DNA of 64,000 bases, from assembly GCF_900460065.1 (NCBI RefSeq), contig NZ_UAVD01000032.1, positions 186,001-250,000 of the forward strand, in the 5' to 3' direction. Position numbers and translations under genes: made by a program. The notes beneath the pieces were generated by a model. That model did not search any database. It saw only the letters and a list, made by a program, of their open reading frames with translations, and had not been told where the DNA came from. How positions within the stretch are numbered: the first letter of the stretch is position 1; every line of letters begins with the position of its first letter. This DNA comes from Streptomyces griseus (GTDB taxonomy: Bacteria > Actinomycetota > Actinomycetes > Streptomycetales > Streptomycetaceae). Below, in pieces: positions 35,475-44,090 of this stretch.

Positions 35475-36104
35475 ATGGCCGGCGCGATGCGCAAGATGGC
35501 GGTCTACCTCGGCCTCGTGGAGGACGATGGGTACGACGGTCCGGGGTTCGACCCCGATGACGAATTCGAACCTGAGCCGGAGCCCGAGCGCGACCGGCGG
35601 CGGCATCAGCCCCCCCACCAGGCGGAGCGGGAACGCGAGCGCGAGCGCGAAAGGGACGAACCGGTACGAGTGGTGCAACCGCCCGCCCCGCGCGAGCCGG
35701 TTCAGCTCCCCGCGGAAAGCGTGCGACCCGCCCGGATCGCCCCCGTGGCATCCATCACACCTGAACGCCCGAACATGGAGAAGAACGCACCGGTGATCAT
35801 GCCCAAGGTCGTGTCCGAGCGGGAGCCGTACCGCATCACCACGCTGCACCCCAGGACCTACAACGAGGCCCGTACCATCGGGGAACACTTCCGTGAGGGC
35901 ACTCCGGTGATCATGAATCTCACGGAGATGGACGACACGGACGCGAAGCGACTTGTCGACTTTGCCGCAGGACTCGTCTTCGGTCTCCATGGCAGCATTG
36001 AACGCGTGACGCAGAAGGTGTTCCTGTTGTCGCCTGCTAACGTCGATGTCACGGCGGAGGACAAGGCCCGCATCGCAGAGGGCGGATTCTTCAACCAGAG
36101 CTGA
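35475..36104 (+). CDS. sepF: cell division protein SepF
   Basis: 209 aa. N-terminal amphipathic membrane-binding helix (MAGAMRKMAVYLGLVEDD), an acidic/Arg-Glu-rich low-complexity linker (residues ~25-100, including ERERERERERDE), and a C-terminal SepF core (YRITTLHPRTYNEARTIGEHFREGTPVIMNLTEM, viewed in parts; VDFAAGLVFGL). Anchors FtsZ to the membrane through the FtsZ C-terminal peptide. ATG 35475 preceded by GCGGAGGA. Confidence 0.94.
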   Translation: MAGAMRKMAVYLGLVEDDGYDGPGFDPDDEFEPEPEPERDRRRHQPPHQAERERERERERDEPVRVVQPPAPREPVQLPAESVRPARIAPVASITPERPNMEKNAPVIMPKVVSEREPYRITTLHPRTYNEARTIGEHFREGTPVIMNLTEMDDTDAKRLVDFAAGLVFGLHGSIERVTQKVFLLSPANVDVTAEDKARIAEGGFFNQS

Positions 36105-36194
36105 GAACACGACACCGGGAACAACCCGGCCGAGAGGCCGGTGCCGGCCACGGGCCGGAGCTGACGAGAGCCAGGGGAGAGGGAACAGCGAGAC

Positions 36195-36479
36195 ATGGGC
36201 GTCGCACTGGATGTGGTCTATATCGCGCTGATGTGTTTCCTCATCGTGCTGATCTTCCGGCTGGTCATGGACTATGTCTTCCAGTTCGCACGTTCATGGC
36301 AACCCGGCAAGGCGATGGTGGTCGTACTTGAGGCCACCTACACTGTCACCGATCCACCGCTCAAGCTTCTGCGGCGGTTCATCCCGCCGCTGCGTCTCGG
36401 GGGCGTGGCACTCGACCTGTCCTTCTTCGTTCTGATGATCATCGTCTACCTCCTGATCAGCGTTGTGGTCAGGTTGTGA
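36195..36479 (+). CDS. YggT family membrane protein YlmG
   Basis: 94 aa, two membrane segments (about 6-28 and 72-94) flanking FQFARSWQPGKAMVVVLEATYTVTDPPLKLLRRFIPPLR (in parts), the family signature. Role in membrane/cell division organisation; conserved in this position in actinobacteria and firmicutes. GGGGAGAGGG lies upstream of the ATG at 36195. Confidence 0.92.
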   Translation: MGVALDVVYIALMCFLIVLIFRLVMDYVFQFARSWQPGKAMVVVLEATYTVTDPPLKLLRRFIPPLRLGGVALDLSFFVLMIIVYLLISVVVRL

Positions 36480-36528
36480 GCGATACGGTCCTGCCGACTG
36501 CCGACGACTACGTAGAGGTGAAGAAGAG

Positions 36529-37680
36529 ATGCCGTTGACCCCCGAGGACGTGCGGAACAAGCAGTTCACGACCGTCCGCCTCCGAGAAGGCTATGACGAG
36601 GACGAGGTCGATGCCTTTCTCGACGAGGTCGAATCGGAGCTGACCCGTCTGCTCCGTGAGAACGAGGACCTGCGCGCCAAGCTGGCCGCCGCGACGCGTG
36701 CCGCCGCGCAGAACCAGCAGCAGCAACAGCAGCAGGGTATGCGCAAGCCTCCGGAGCAGCAGGACCGCCCCGGTGCCCCCGTTCCCGCCGCCATATCAGG
36801 ACCGCCGCAGCAGCAGCCTCCGCAGATGGGTCCGCCCCAGCTGCCCGGTGGCGCGCCGCAGCTGCCCGCAGGTCCCAGTGGCCACGGCCCCCAGGGCGGC
36901 CATGGCCCCGGTCCGCAGGGCCCGCACGGCCCCGGCCCGATGCAGGGCGGCCCGATGGGCGGCCCGATGGGCGGCCCCATGGGTCAGCACCCCCAGCAGC
37001 AGCAGATGCAGCAGATGCAGCCGCCGCAGATGCAGCAGCAGGGGCAGGGCCCCGGTGGCGACAGCGCCGCCCGTGTCCTCTCGCTCGCCCAGCAGACCGC
37101 CGACCAGGCGATCGCGGAGGCCCGTTCCGAGGCCAACAAGATCGTCGGCGAGGCGCGCAGCCGTGCCGAGGGCCTGGAGCGCGACGCGCGTGCCAAGGCC
37201 GACGCCCTGGAGCGGGACGCGCAGGAGAAGCACCGCGTGGCGATGGGCTCGCTGGAGTCGGCCCGCGCGACGCTGGAGCGCAAGGTCGAGGACCTGCGCG
37301 GCTTCGAGCGCGAGTACCGCACGCGGCTGAAGTCCTACCTGGAGAGCCAGCTGCGTCAGCTGGAGACCCAGGCGGACGACTCGCTCGCCCCGCCGCGGAC
37401 CCCGGCAGCCGCCTCGCTGCCGCCGTCCCCCTCGCTGGCCCCGGCCGGTGCGGGTGCGATGGGTCACTCCATGGGCGGCTCCAACCACGGTGGCCACGGC
37501 GGCCAGCAGATGGGTGGCGGCCAGTCCGGCATGGGCGGCGCGCCGTCCTACGGTGGCCAGCAGCAGATGTCGCCCGCGATGACGCAGCCGATGGCGCCGG
37601 TGCGGCCGCAGGCGCCGCAGCCGATGCAGCAGGCGCCCTCGCCGATGCGCGGGTTCCTGATCGACGAGGACGACAACTGA
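36529..37680 (+). CDS. divIVA: polar growth protein DivIVA
   Basis: 383 aa. Conserved N-terminal lipid-binding/coiled-coil domain (MPLTPEDVRNKQFTTVRL, residues 1-60), a ~130-residue linker rich in Gln, Gly, Pro and Met with GGPM repeats, a second coiled coil (about 180-285, ARVLSLAQQTADQAIAEARSEANKIV on) and a flexible C-terminal tail. Marks hyphal tips and directs polar wall synthesis in Streptomyces. The ATG at 36529 gives the canonical N-terminus. A 17-bp-stem terminator follows the gene. Confidence 0.95.
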   Translation: MPLTPEDVRNKQFTTVRLREGYDEDEVDAFLDEVESELTRLLRENEDLRAKLAAATRAAAQNQQQQQQQGMRKPPEQQDRPGAPVPAAISGPPQQQPPQMGPPQLPGGAPQLPAGPSGHGPQGGHGPGPQGPHGPGPMQGGPMGGPMGGPMGQHPQQQQMQQMQPPQMQQQGQGPGGDSAARVLSLAQQTADQAIAEARSEANKIVGEARSRAEGLERDARAKADALERDAQEKHRVAMGSLESARATLERKVEDLRGFEREYRTRLKSYLESQLRQLETQADDSLAPPRTPAAASLPPSPSLAPAGAGAMGHSMGGSNHGGHGGQQMGGGQSGMGGAPSYGGQQQMSPAMTQPMAPVRPQAPQPMQQAPSPMRGFLIDEDDN

Positions 37681-37720
37681 GCGGTTCGCGCTCGCTGAGC
37701 GCGTAGCCGTCGGCAGGCAG

Positions 37721-37757
37721 AGGGCCGGGCCCCGGGATTCTCCCGGGGCCCGGCCCT
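37721..37757 (+). terminator. terminator of the dcw cluster (after divIVA)
   Basis: Positions 37721-37737 and 37741-37757 are perfect 17-bp complementary arms with a TTC loop, followed by TTGG. Located 41 bases after the divIVA stop. Confidence 0.85.
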
Positions 37758-37816
37758 TTGGCGTGGGCGGGGGCCGTCGCGGTGGTGGGGTGCGCCTGCG
37801 GTGGGTCTGTTCCCCT

Positions 37817-37940
37817 GGCCCGCCCCTTCCCGAGACCGGGGCGCCGCCCGGGTCCCTTCGCCCTCGAGCGCCGGGTGCGCCCCGGACCCCGCTCCTCGAT
37901 CGCCGGAGGGGCCGGCCGGGCGGCGGAGCCCCTGAAGCGG
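37817..37940. repeat. likely dispersed Streptomyces intergenic repeat
   Basis: The stretch contains ACCGGGGCGCCGCCCGGG-like and CCCCGCTCCTCGATCGCCGG-like segments and GGCGGAGCCCCTGAAGCGG. From memory, very similar GC-rich segments (GACCCCGCTCCTCAAACGCCGG...) occur in many intergenic regions of Streptomyces genomes. I cannot count copies here, as only this one is in the window. Confidence 0.4.
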
Positions 37941-37948
37941 GTACGCGA

Positions 37949-37983
37949 AAGGGCCCGGCCGGAACGTGTCCGGCCGGGCCCTT
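37949..37983 (-). terminator. terminator of ileS
   Basis: Positions 37949-37963 pair perfectly with 37969-37983 (15 bp, ACGTG loop). Read on the minus strand the stem is followed by TTTCG. It lies 18 bases beyond the ileS stop. Confidence 0.8.
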
Positions 37984-38001
37984 CGGGCGTGCGGGCTCCT
38001 C

Positions 38002-41000
38002 CTACCGCTTGCGCAGGCGGAACGTCAGCGCCAGGCCCTCGTCCTCGAACGTCTCGCCGTAGCCCGCGTCCGCCTCGCCCTCCGCGTAGTCCGGGGCGAG
38101 CACCTCCTCGGAGATGAGGGGGGCGTGCTCGGTGAGGGCCTCCACCGTCGCGGGGGACGTGGAGGTCCAGCGGACGGCGATGCGGTCCGCGACGTCCAGG
38201 CCGCTGTTCTTGCGGGCCTCCTGGATCAGGCGGATCGCGTCACGGGCCAGGCCCGCGCGGCGCAGTTCCGGGGTGATCTCCAGGTCCAGGGCGACCGTCG
38301 CGCCCGCGTCCGATGCGACCGACCAGCCTTCGCGCGGGGTCTCCGTGATGATGACCTCGTCGGGGGAGAGGGTGATCCGCTCGCCGTCGACGTCGACCGA
38401 GGCCGTGCCCTCGCGCAGGGCCAGGGACAGCGCGGCCGCGTCCGCGTTCGCCACCGCCTTGGCCACCGCCTGGACGCCCTTGCCGAACCGCTTGCCCAGG
38501 GCGCGGAAGTTGGCCTTCGCCGTCGTGTCGACCAGGGAGCCGCCGACCTCCGAGAGCGAGGCCAGCGACGTGACGTTCAGCTCCTCGGTGATCTGGGCGC
38601 GCAGTTCGGGGGAGAGGGCGCTGAAGCCCGTCGCCGCCACCAGCGCGCGCGACAGCGGCTGACGGGTCTTCACGCCCGACTCGGCGCGCGTGGCCCGGCC
38701 GAGCTCCACCAGGCGGCGTACCAGCGCCATCTGCGTGGAGAGCGTCGGGTCGACCGCCGACAGGTCGGCCTTCGGCCAGGTCGACAGGTGCACCGATTCC
38801 GGGGCGTCCGGCGTCACCGGAGCGACCAGGTCCTGCCAGACCCGCTCCGTGATGAACGGGACCAGCGGGGCCATCAGGCGCGTGACCGTCTCGACGACCT
38901 CGTGCAGCGTGCGCAGCGCCGCCTTGTCGCCCTGCCAGAAGCGGCGGCGCGAGCGGCGTACGTACCAGTTGGAGAGGTCGTCCACGAACGCCGAGAGCAG
39001 CTTGCCGGCGCGCTGGGTGTCGTAGCCCTCCATCGCGACGGTCATCTGGTCGACCAGCGCGTTCAGTTCGCTCAGCAGCCAGCGGTCCAGGACCGTGCGG
39101 TCCGCCGGGGCCGGGTCCGCCCCGGAGGGGGCCCAGCCCGACGTGCGCGCGTACAGGGCCTGGAAGGCGACCGTGTTCCAGTAGGTGAGGAGCGTCTTGC
39201 GGACGACCTCCTGGATCGTGCCGTGGCCCACGCGCCGCGCCGCCCACGGGGAGCCGCCCGCCGCCATGAACCACCGCACCGCGTCCGCCCCGTGCTGGTC
39301 CATCAGCGGGATCGGCTGGAGGATGTTGCCCAGGTGCTTGGACATCTTGCGGCCGTCCTCGGCGAGGATGTGGCCCAGGCAGACCACGTTCTCGTAGGAC
39401 GACTTGTCGAAGACCAGGGTGCCGACCGCCATCAGCGTGTAGAACCAGCCGCGGGTCTGGTCGATGGCCTCCGAGATGAACTGCGCCGGGTAGCGGTTCT
39501 CGAAGACCTCCTTGTTCTGGTACGGGTAGCCCCACTGCGCGAACGGCATCGAACCCGAGTCGTACCAGGCGTCGATGACCTCCGGGACGCGGTACGCCTC
39601 CAGCTGGCAGTTCTGGTGCGTGCAGGTGAAGGTGACCTCGTCGATGAACGGGCGGTGGGGGTCGAGGGACGACTGGTCCCGGCCCGTCAGCTCGGTCAGT
39701 TCGGCGCGTGAGCCCACGCAGGTGAGGTGGCCGTCCTCGCAGCGCCAGATCGGCAGCGGCGTGCCCCAGTAACGGTTGCGGGAGAGCGCCCAGTCGACGT
39801 TGTTGTTGAGCCAGTCGCCGAAGCGGCCGTTCTTGACCGAGTCCGGGAACCAGTTGGTCTTCTCGTTCTCCTGGAGGAGCCGGTCCTTGATCGCTGTCGT
39901 GCGGATGTACCAGGAGGGCTGCGCGTAGTAGAGCAGCGCCGTGTGGCAGCGCCAGCAGTGCGGGTAGCTGTGCTCGTAGGGGACGTGGCGGAAGAGTCTG
40001 CCCCGCGCGTCCAGGTCCGCGGTGAGCGCCTCGTCGGCCTTCTTGAAGAAGACGCCGCCGACCAGGGGGAGATCCTCCTCGAAGGTGCCGTCCGGGCGGA
40101 CCGGGTTGACGACCGGCAGGCCGTAGGAGCGGCAGACGACGAGGTCGTCGGCGCCGAACGCGGGGGACTGGTGGACCAGACCCGTACCGTCCTCGGTCGT
40201 GACGTACTCGGCGTTGACCACGTAGTGGGCCTCCGCCGGGAAGTCGACCAGGGTGAAGGGGCGCTCGTAGGTCCAGCGCTCCATCTCGGCGCCGGTGAAC
40301 GACCGGCCGGTCGCCTCCCAGCCCTCGCCCAGCGCCTTCTCCAGGAGGGGTTCGGCGACGACGAGCTTCTCCTCGCCGTCCGTCGCGACGACGTAGCGGA
40401 CCTCGGGGTGGGCGGCGACCGCCGTGTTGGAGACCAGCGTCCACGGCGTGGTCGTCCAGACCAGGAGGGCCGCCTCGCCGGCCAGCGGGCCGGAGGTGAG
40501 CGGGAAGCGGACGAAGACCGAGGGGTCGACGACCGTCTCGTACCCCTGGGCCAGCTCGTGGTCGGAGAGGCCGGTGCCGCACCGCGGGCACCAGGGGGCG
40601 ACGCGGTGGTCCTGGACCAGCAGGTCCTTGTTGAAGATCTCCTTGAGCGACCACCACACGGAGTCCACGTACTCCGGGTCCATGGTGCGGTACGCGTCGT
40701 CCAGGTCGACCCAGTAGCCCATGCGGGTCGTCAGCTCGGCGAACGCGTCGGTGTGCCGGGTCACCGACTCACGGCACTTGGCGTTGAACTCGGCGATGCC
40801 GAACGCCTCGATGTCCTTCTTGCCGTTGAAGCCCAGCTCCTTCTCCACCGCGAGCTCGACCGGCAGGCCGTGGCAGTCCCAGCCGGCCTTGCGGCCCACG
40901 TGGTAGCCCTGCATGGTGCGGAAGCGGGGGAAGACGTCCTTGAAGACGCGGGCCTCGATGTGGTGGGCGCCCGGCATGCCGTTGGCGGTGGGCGGACCCT

Positions 41001-41145
41001 CGTAGAAGACCCACTCGGGGCGGCCCTCGGACCGCTCCAGGCTCTTGGCGAAGACCTTGTTCTCCTGCCAGAAGTCCAGAACGGCGTGTTCCAGCGCGGG
41101 CAGGTCGACCTGGGCGGGTACCTGGCGGTACTGCGGCGATGTCAT
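38002..41145 (-). CDS. ileS: isoleucine--tRNA ligase, type 2 (eukaryotic-like)
   Basis: 1047 aa. Class I synthetase charging tRNA-Ile. The HIGH-equivalent is in PPTANGMPGAHHIEARVFKD (51-70) and the KMSKS-equivalent is K600-M-S-K603-H604-LGN; both are of the type 2 (IleS2) lineage, which I expect to be less sensitive to mupirocin. The editing domain (CP1) contains TTTPWTLVSNTAVA and CPRCGTGLSDHELAQGYETV (a zinc-binding-like pair). A C-terminal anticodon domain carries WYVRRSRRRFW. The ATG at 41145 is preceded by GGAGGAAG, which a T-box leader can sequester. Confidence 0.96.
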   Translation of the reverse strand: MTSPQYRQVPAQVDLPALEHAVLDFWQENKVFAKSLERSEGRPEWVFYEGPPTANGMPGAHHIEARVFKDVFPRFRTMQGYHVGRKAGWDCHGLPVELAVEKELGFNGKKDIEAFGIAEFNAKCRESVTRHTDAFAELTTRMGYWVDLDDAYRTMDPEYVDSVWWSLKEIFNKDLLVQDHRVAPWCPRCGTGLSDHELAQGYETVVDPSVFVRFPLTSGPLAGEAALLVWTTTPWTLVSNTAVAAHPEVRYVVATDGEEKLVVAEPLLEKALGEGWEATGRSFTGAEMERWTYERPFTLVDFPAEAHYVVNAEYVTTEDGTGLVHQSPAFGADDLVVCRSYGLPVVNPVRPDGTFEEDLPLVGGVFFKKADEALTADLDARGRLFRHVPYEHSYPHCWRCHTALLYYAQPSWYIRTTAIKDRLLQENEKTNWFPDSVKNGRFGDWLNNNVDWALSRNRYWGTPLPIWRCEDGHLTCVGSRAELTELTGRDQSSLDPHRPFIDEVTFTCTHQNCQLEAYRVPEVIDAWYDSGSMPFAQWGYPYQNKEVFENRYPAQFISEAIDQTRGWFYTLMAVGTLVFDKSSYENVVCLGHILAEDGRKMSKHLGNILQPIPLMDQHGADAVRWFMAAGGSPWAARRVGHGTIQEVVRKTLLTYWNTVAFQALYARTSGWAPSGADPAPADRTVLDRWLLSELNALVDQMTVAMEGYDTQRAGKLLSAFVDDLSNWYVRRSRRRFWQGDKAALRTLHEVVETVTRLMAPLVPFITERVWQDLVAPVTPDAPESVHLSTWPKADLSAVDPTLSTQMALVRRLVELGRATRAESGVKTRQPLSRALVAATGFSALSPELRAQITEELNVTSLASLSEVGGSLVDTTAKANFRALGKRFGKGVQAVAKAVANADAAALSLALREGTASVDVDGERITLSPDEVIITETPREGWSVASDAGATVALDLEITPELRRAGLARDAIRLIQEARKNSGLDVADRIAVRWTSTSPATVEALTEHAPLISEEVLAPDYAEGEADAGYGETFEDEGLALTFRLRKR

Positions 41146-41150
41146 GTGCG

Positions 41151-41432
41151 GCTTCCTCCGGCGGACGTCTTCCACTTCCGTCGGAGGGACGAGAGCGTCT
41201 CGGCTCCCGCGGTACCACCCTCCTTGGCCCCGGGCACAGGCCCATGGCCCCCTCATTGGGGTCGCGATGCCGGGTCTAGTGGCCTTGGGGGCGACGGGCG
41301 GGGCCCATCGGTCAAGACGTTCTTCCGGCGGCTCCGGGGTGATCTTCGCGGCGCGCTCGCCCCCGGGCTCCCACCGTCCCCGGGTCGCTGCTGGCTGCGT
41401 ACGGCGCTACTCGTCCCATCCAAGCCTCTCGC
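41151..41432 (-). promoter_or_regulatory. translational T-box leader of ileS
   Basis: Read on the minus strand: the T-box consensus AGGGTGGTACCGCGG lies at 41221-41207, and an ATC (Ile) specifier triplet followed by A lies at 41343-41341 within GAAGATCA. SD-containing CGGAGG (about 41159-41154) can pair with CCTCCG (about 41187-41182), extended by CGG with CCG after one mismatch; alternatively CCCTCC (about 41188-41183) can pair with GGAGGG just before the T-box. So uncharged tRNA-Ile would free the ribosome-binding site. No U-run terminator is present, so control is translational, as in other actinobacterial ileS T-boxes. Confidence 0.85.
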
Positions 41433-41439
41433 TGGGGCC

Positions 41440-41445
41440 AGTGTA
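41440..41445 (-). promoter_or_regulatory. candidate -10 of the ileS promoter
   Basis: TACACT on the minus strand (41445-41440) sits just upstream of the T-box leader, giving a transcription start near 41432. No convincing -35 lies at 16-19 bases. A perfect palindrome GTACGGGCCCGTAC (41443-41456) overlaps it. The remaining 41457-41709 contains no gene I can support. Confidence 0.35.
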
Positions 41446-41709
41446 CGGGCCCGTACGGGCGACGGCCGACCGGTTATCGGCGGCGCGCGGGCGTGACCCG
41501 AGTGGCGGGACGGGGGAGAAGGACTTCCCGGCGGGGCCCGAGGGCCGGATTACCGGACGGGGAGCTGGGAACAACGGAGGCAGGCGCGCCACGACCGGAT
41601 GCGGGGAGGGGCGAGAAGGCGGCGTGCCCCGTTGCCGCGGGGCTGGAGTCGATTTATCGTCCCAGCACGATTCGCGAGCAAGATCACAATATGTGAAGGG
41701 GCCGCGGCC

Positions 41710-42456
41710 ATGGTGGCGAAGAAGACGGCGGAAGAGTCCGCGGCCGAGCACGACGGCACCGACGCGTCGCCGGCCGAGCAGGCGCCCGCGCCCGCGAAGC
41801 GGACGGCGAAGAAGACCGCCGCCAAGAAGACGACCGCGAAGAAGACCTCAGCGAGGAAGGCGTCCGCCAAGAAGACGGCGGCGAAGAAGACCCCCGCCGG
41901 GAAGATCGCGGCCAAGAAGGCCTCGGACGAGGCCACGGAGGCGGCCCGGGCCGCCGAGCAGACGGGAGACCGCACGGTGGTAGCCAAGAAGAGCGCGAGT
42001 CGTCGGGCAGCGGGCGCACAGGCCACGGCCCCCGTGCCGCCGGCCCGCGCCGCCGCCCCCGACGAGCTGGCCGTACGGCCCGGGGAGGACCCCTGGACAC
42101 CCGAGGAGGTCGCCGAGGCGCGCACCCTGCTGACGAGCGAGACGCTGCGGCTCCGCAGCGAGCTGGAGGCCTCCGGTGCGGCGCTCGCCGGGCTGATGCG
42201 GGACTCCGGCGACGGGGCGGGCGACGACGAGGCCGACACCGGCACCAAGAACATCACCCGCGAGCACGAGCTGTCGCTCGCCGCCAACGCCCAGGAGATG
42301 CTGGAGCAGACCGAGCGGGCGCTCGCCCGGCTGGAGGCCGGAACGTACGGGCTCTGCGAGATCTGCGGCAAACCGATCGGAAAGGCGCGTATGCAGGCCT
42401 TCCCCCGGGCCACGCTGTGCGTCGAGGACAAGCAGAAGCAGGAGCGGCGCGGCTGA
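41710..42456 (+). CDS. TraR/DksA-type zinc-finger protein with lysine-rich N-terminal tail
   Basis: 248 aa. Residues ~30-80 consist of (T/A)AKK-type repeats (AKKTAAKKTTAKKTSARK) like histone H1/HU-tail proteins that bind nucleic acids. The C-terminal domain has a coiled coil (LRSELEASGAALAGLM, ELSLAANAQEMLEQTERALARL) and a DksA zinc finger YGLCEICGKPIGKARMQAFP followed by ATLCVEDKQKQER. Only three of the four usual zinc cysteines are present: the last position is Asp (CVED). The ATG at 41710 was chosen as it begins the family-like sequence MVAKKTAEE and follows GAAGGGG. Confidence 0.88.
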   Translation: MVAKKTAEESAAEHDGTDASPAEQAPAPAKRTAKKTAAKKTTAKKTSARKASAKKTAAKKTPAGKIAAKKASDEATEAARAAEQTGDRTVVAKKSASRRAAGAQATAPVPPARAAAPDELAVRPGEDPWTPEEVAEARTLLTSETLRLRSELEASGAALAGLMRDSGDGAGDDEADTGTKNITREHELSLAANAQEMLEQTERALARLEAGTYGLCEICGKPIGKARMQAFPRATLCVEDKQKQERRG

Positions 42457-42514
42457 TCCGCACAGGTGTGTCGTACCCTCATCCTCAGGCAGGCACCTAG
42501 GTTGAGGGACTCAC

Positions 42515-43105
42515 GTGGCAGAGGCGGAGCGCATCATCGGTATGCCGGAAAACCCCGATGTCGACGGCACGGACGAGGGCGGCAGCACCGCCGCCGACGC
42601 GGCCGTGAACGCGGGCCGGGGCAAGCGCAAGATCCTCGCCCTGCTGAGCGTGGCCGTCGTGGCCTATCTCCTCGACCTGGGCAGCAAGATGCTCGTGGTC
42701 GCGAAGCTGGAGCACCAGCCGCCGATCGACATCATCGGGGACTGGTTGCAGTTCCGGGCGATCCGGAACCCGGGCGCCGCGTTCGGCATCGGCGAGGCGT
42801 TCACGGTGATCTTCACCATCATCGCCACCGGAGTGATCGTCGTGATCTTCCGGATCGCCCGCAAGCTCTACAGCCTGCCGTGGGCCATCGCCCTGGGGCT
42901 GCTCCTGGGCGGTGCGCTCGGCAACCTCACCGACCGCATCTTCCGGGCGCCCGGCGTGTTCGAGGGCGCGGTGGTGGACTTCATCGCCCCCAAGAACTCC
43001 GCCGTCTTCAACCTCGCCGACTCCGCCATCGTGTGCGGCGGCATCCTCATCGTGATCCTCTCCTTCAAGGGCCTGGACCCCGACGGGACCGTGCACAAGG
43101 ACTGA
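42515..43105 (+). CDS. lspA: lipoprotein signal peptidase (signal peptidase II)
   Basis: 196 aa, four membrane helices. Cleaves prolipoprotein signal peptides after diacylglyceryl modification of the lipobox Cys. Catalytic Asp residues are in GNLTDRIFRAP and FNLADSAIVCGG; FRAIRNPGAAFGI is the usual substrate-side motif. A 37-residue cytoplasmic N-terminus precedes the first helix. GTG 42515 has GAGGGA upstream. Confidence 0.95.
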   Translation: MAEAERIIGMPENPDVDGTDEGGSTAADAAVNAGRGKRKILALLSVAVVAYLLDLGSKMLVVAKLEHQPPIDIIGDWLQFRAIRNPGAAFGIGEAFTVIFTIIATGVIVVIFRIARKLYSLPWAIALGLLLGGALGNLTDRIFRAPGVFEGAVVDFIAPKNSAVFNLADSAIVCGGILIVILSFKGLDPDGTVHKD

Positions 43106-43148
43106 CCGGGCCGCGCGGGGAGCGTTCCGCGCAAGGCATACTCGACAG

Positions 43149-44090
43149 GTGAGTACGCACCCCGAGATCCGCACCCTGCCCGTACCCGACGGCCTGGAGG
43201 GCGAGCGCGTCGACGCCGCCATCTCCCGGATGTTCGGTTTCTCCCGCACCAAGGCCGCCGAGCTGGCCGCGGCCGGGAAGGTCCAGGTGGACGGCTCGGT
43301 GGCCGGGAAGTCCGAGCGGGTCCACGGAGGCGCCTGGCTGGAGGTCGAGATGCCGGGGGCCCCCGCCCCCGTCCAGATCGTCGCCGAGCCCGTCGAGGGC
43401 ATGGAGATCGTCCATGACGACGACGACATCGTCGTCATCATGAAGCCGGTCGGCGTCGCCGCCCACCCCAGCCCCGGCTGGACCGGCACCACCGTCATCG
43501 GCGGCCTCGCCGCCGCCGGTTACCGGATCTCGACGTCCGGCGCCGCCGAGCGCCAGGGCATCGTCCACCGGCTCGACGTCGGCACCTCCGGCCTGATGGT
43601 CGTCGCCAAGTCCGAGCGCGCCTACACCCTGCTCAAGGCCCAGTTCCGCGACCGGGTCGTCGACAAGAAGTACCACGCCCTCGTCCAGGGCCACCCGGAC
43701 CCGATGAGCGGCACCATCGACGCGCCCATCGGGCGTCACCCCAACCACGACTACAAGTGGGCGGTCACCGCCGAGGGCAAGCCGTCGGTGACCCACTACG
43801 ACCTGATCGAGGCCTACCGGGCCGCCAGCCTCCTCGACATCAAGCTGGAGACCGGCCGCACCCACCAGATCCGGGTCCACATGTCCGCCCACCGCCACCC
43901 CTGCGTCGGCGACCTCACCTACGGCGCCGACCCGACGCTGGCCAAGCGCCTCGGCCTGACCCGCCAGTGGCTGCACGCCGTCCGCCTCGGCTTCGAGCAC
44001 CCGAGCGACGGCAGCTGGGTGGAGTTCTCCAGCACCTACCCGGCCGACCTCCAGCACGCCCTCGACACCATCTCCGCGGAGAGCCAGTGA
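43149..44090 (+). CDS. 23S rRNA pseudouridine synthase, RluD family
   Basis: 313 aa. N-terminal S4 RNA-binding domain (ERVDAAISRMFGFSRTKAAELAAAGKVQVDG, in parts), then the RluA/RluD catalytic domain with the Asp-bearing HRLDVGTSGLMVVAKS motif, and the conserved GRTHQIRVHMSAHRHPCVGDLTYG. Isomerises uridines of 23S rRNA. The distribution next to lspA is conserved in actinobacteria. Its stop overlaps the GNAT start. Confidence 0.93.
   Translation: MSTHPEIRTLPVPDGLEGERVDAAISRMFGFSRTKAAELAAAGKVQVDGSVAGKSERVHGGAWLEVEMPGAPAPVQIVAEPVEGMEIVHDDDDIVVIMKPVGVAAHPSPGWTGTTVIGGLAAAGYRISTSGAAERQGIVHRLDVGTSGLMVVAKSERAYTLLKAQFRDRVVDKKYHALVQGHPDPMSGTIDAPIGRHPNHDYKWAVTAEGKPSVTHYDLIEAYRAASLLDIKLETGRTHQIRVHMSAHRHPCVGDLTYGADPTLAKRLGLTRQWLHAVRLGFEHPSDGSWVEFSSTYPADLQHALDTISAESQ

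Noticed and set aside
36961..36993. GGPM repeat in divIVA as a possible insertion
   Set aside because: In-frame 12-bp codon repeat within a naturally variable linker; no target duplication.
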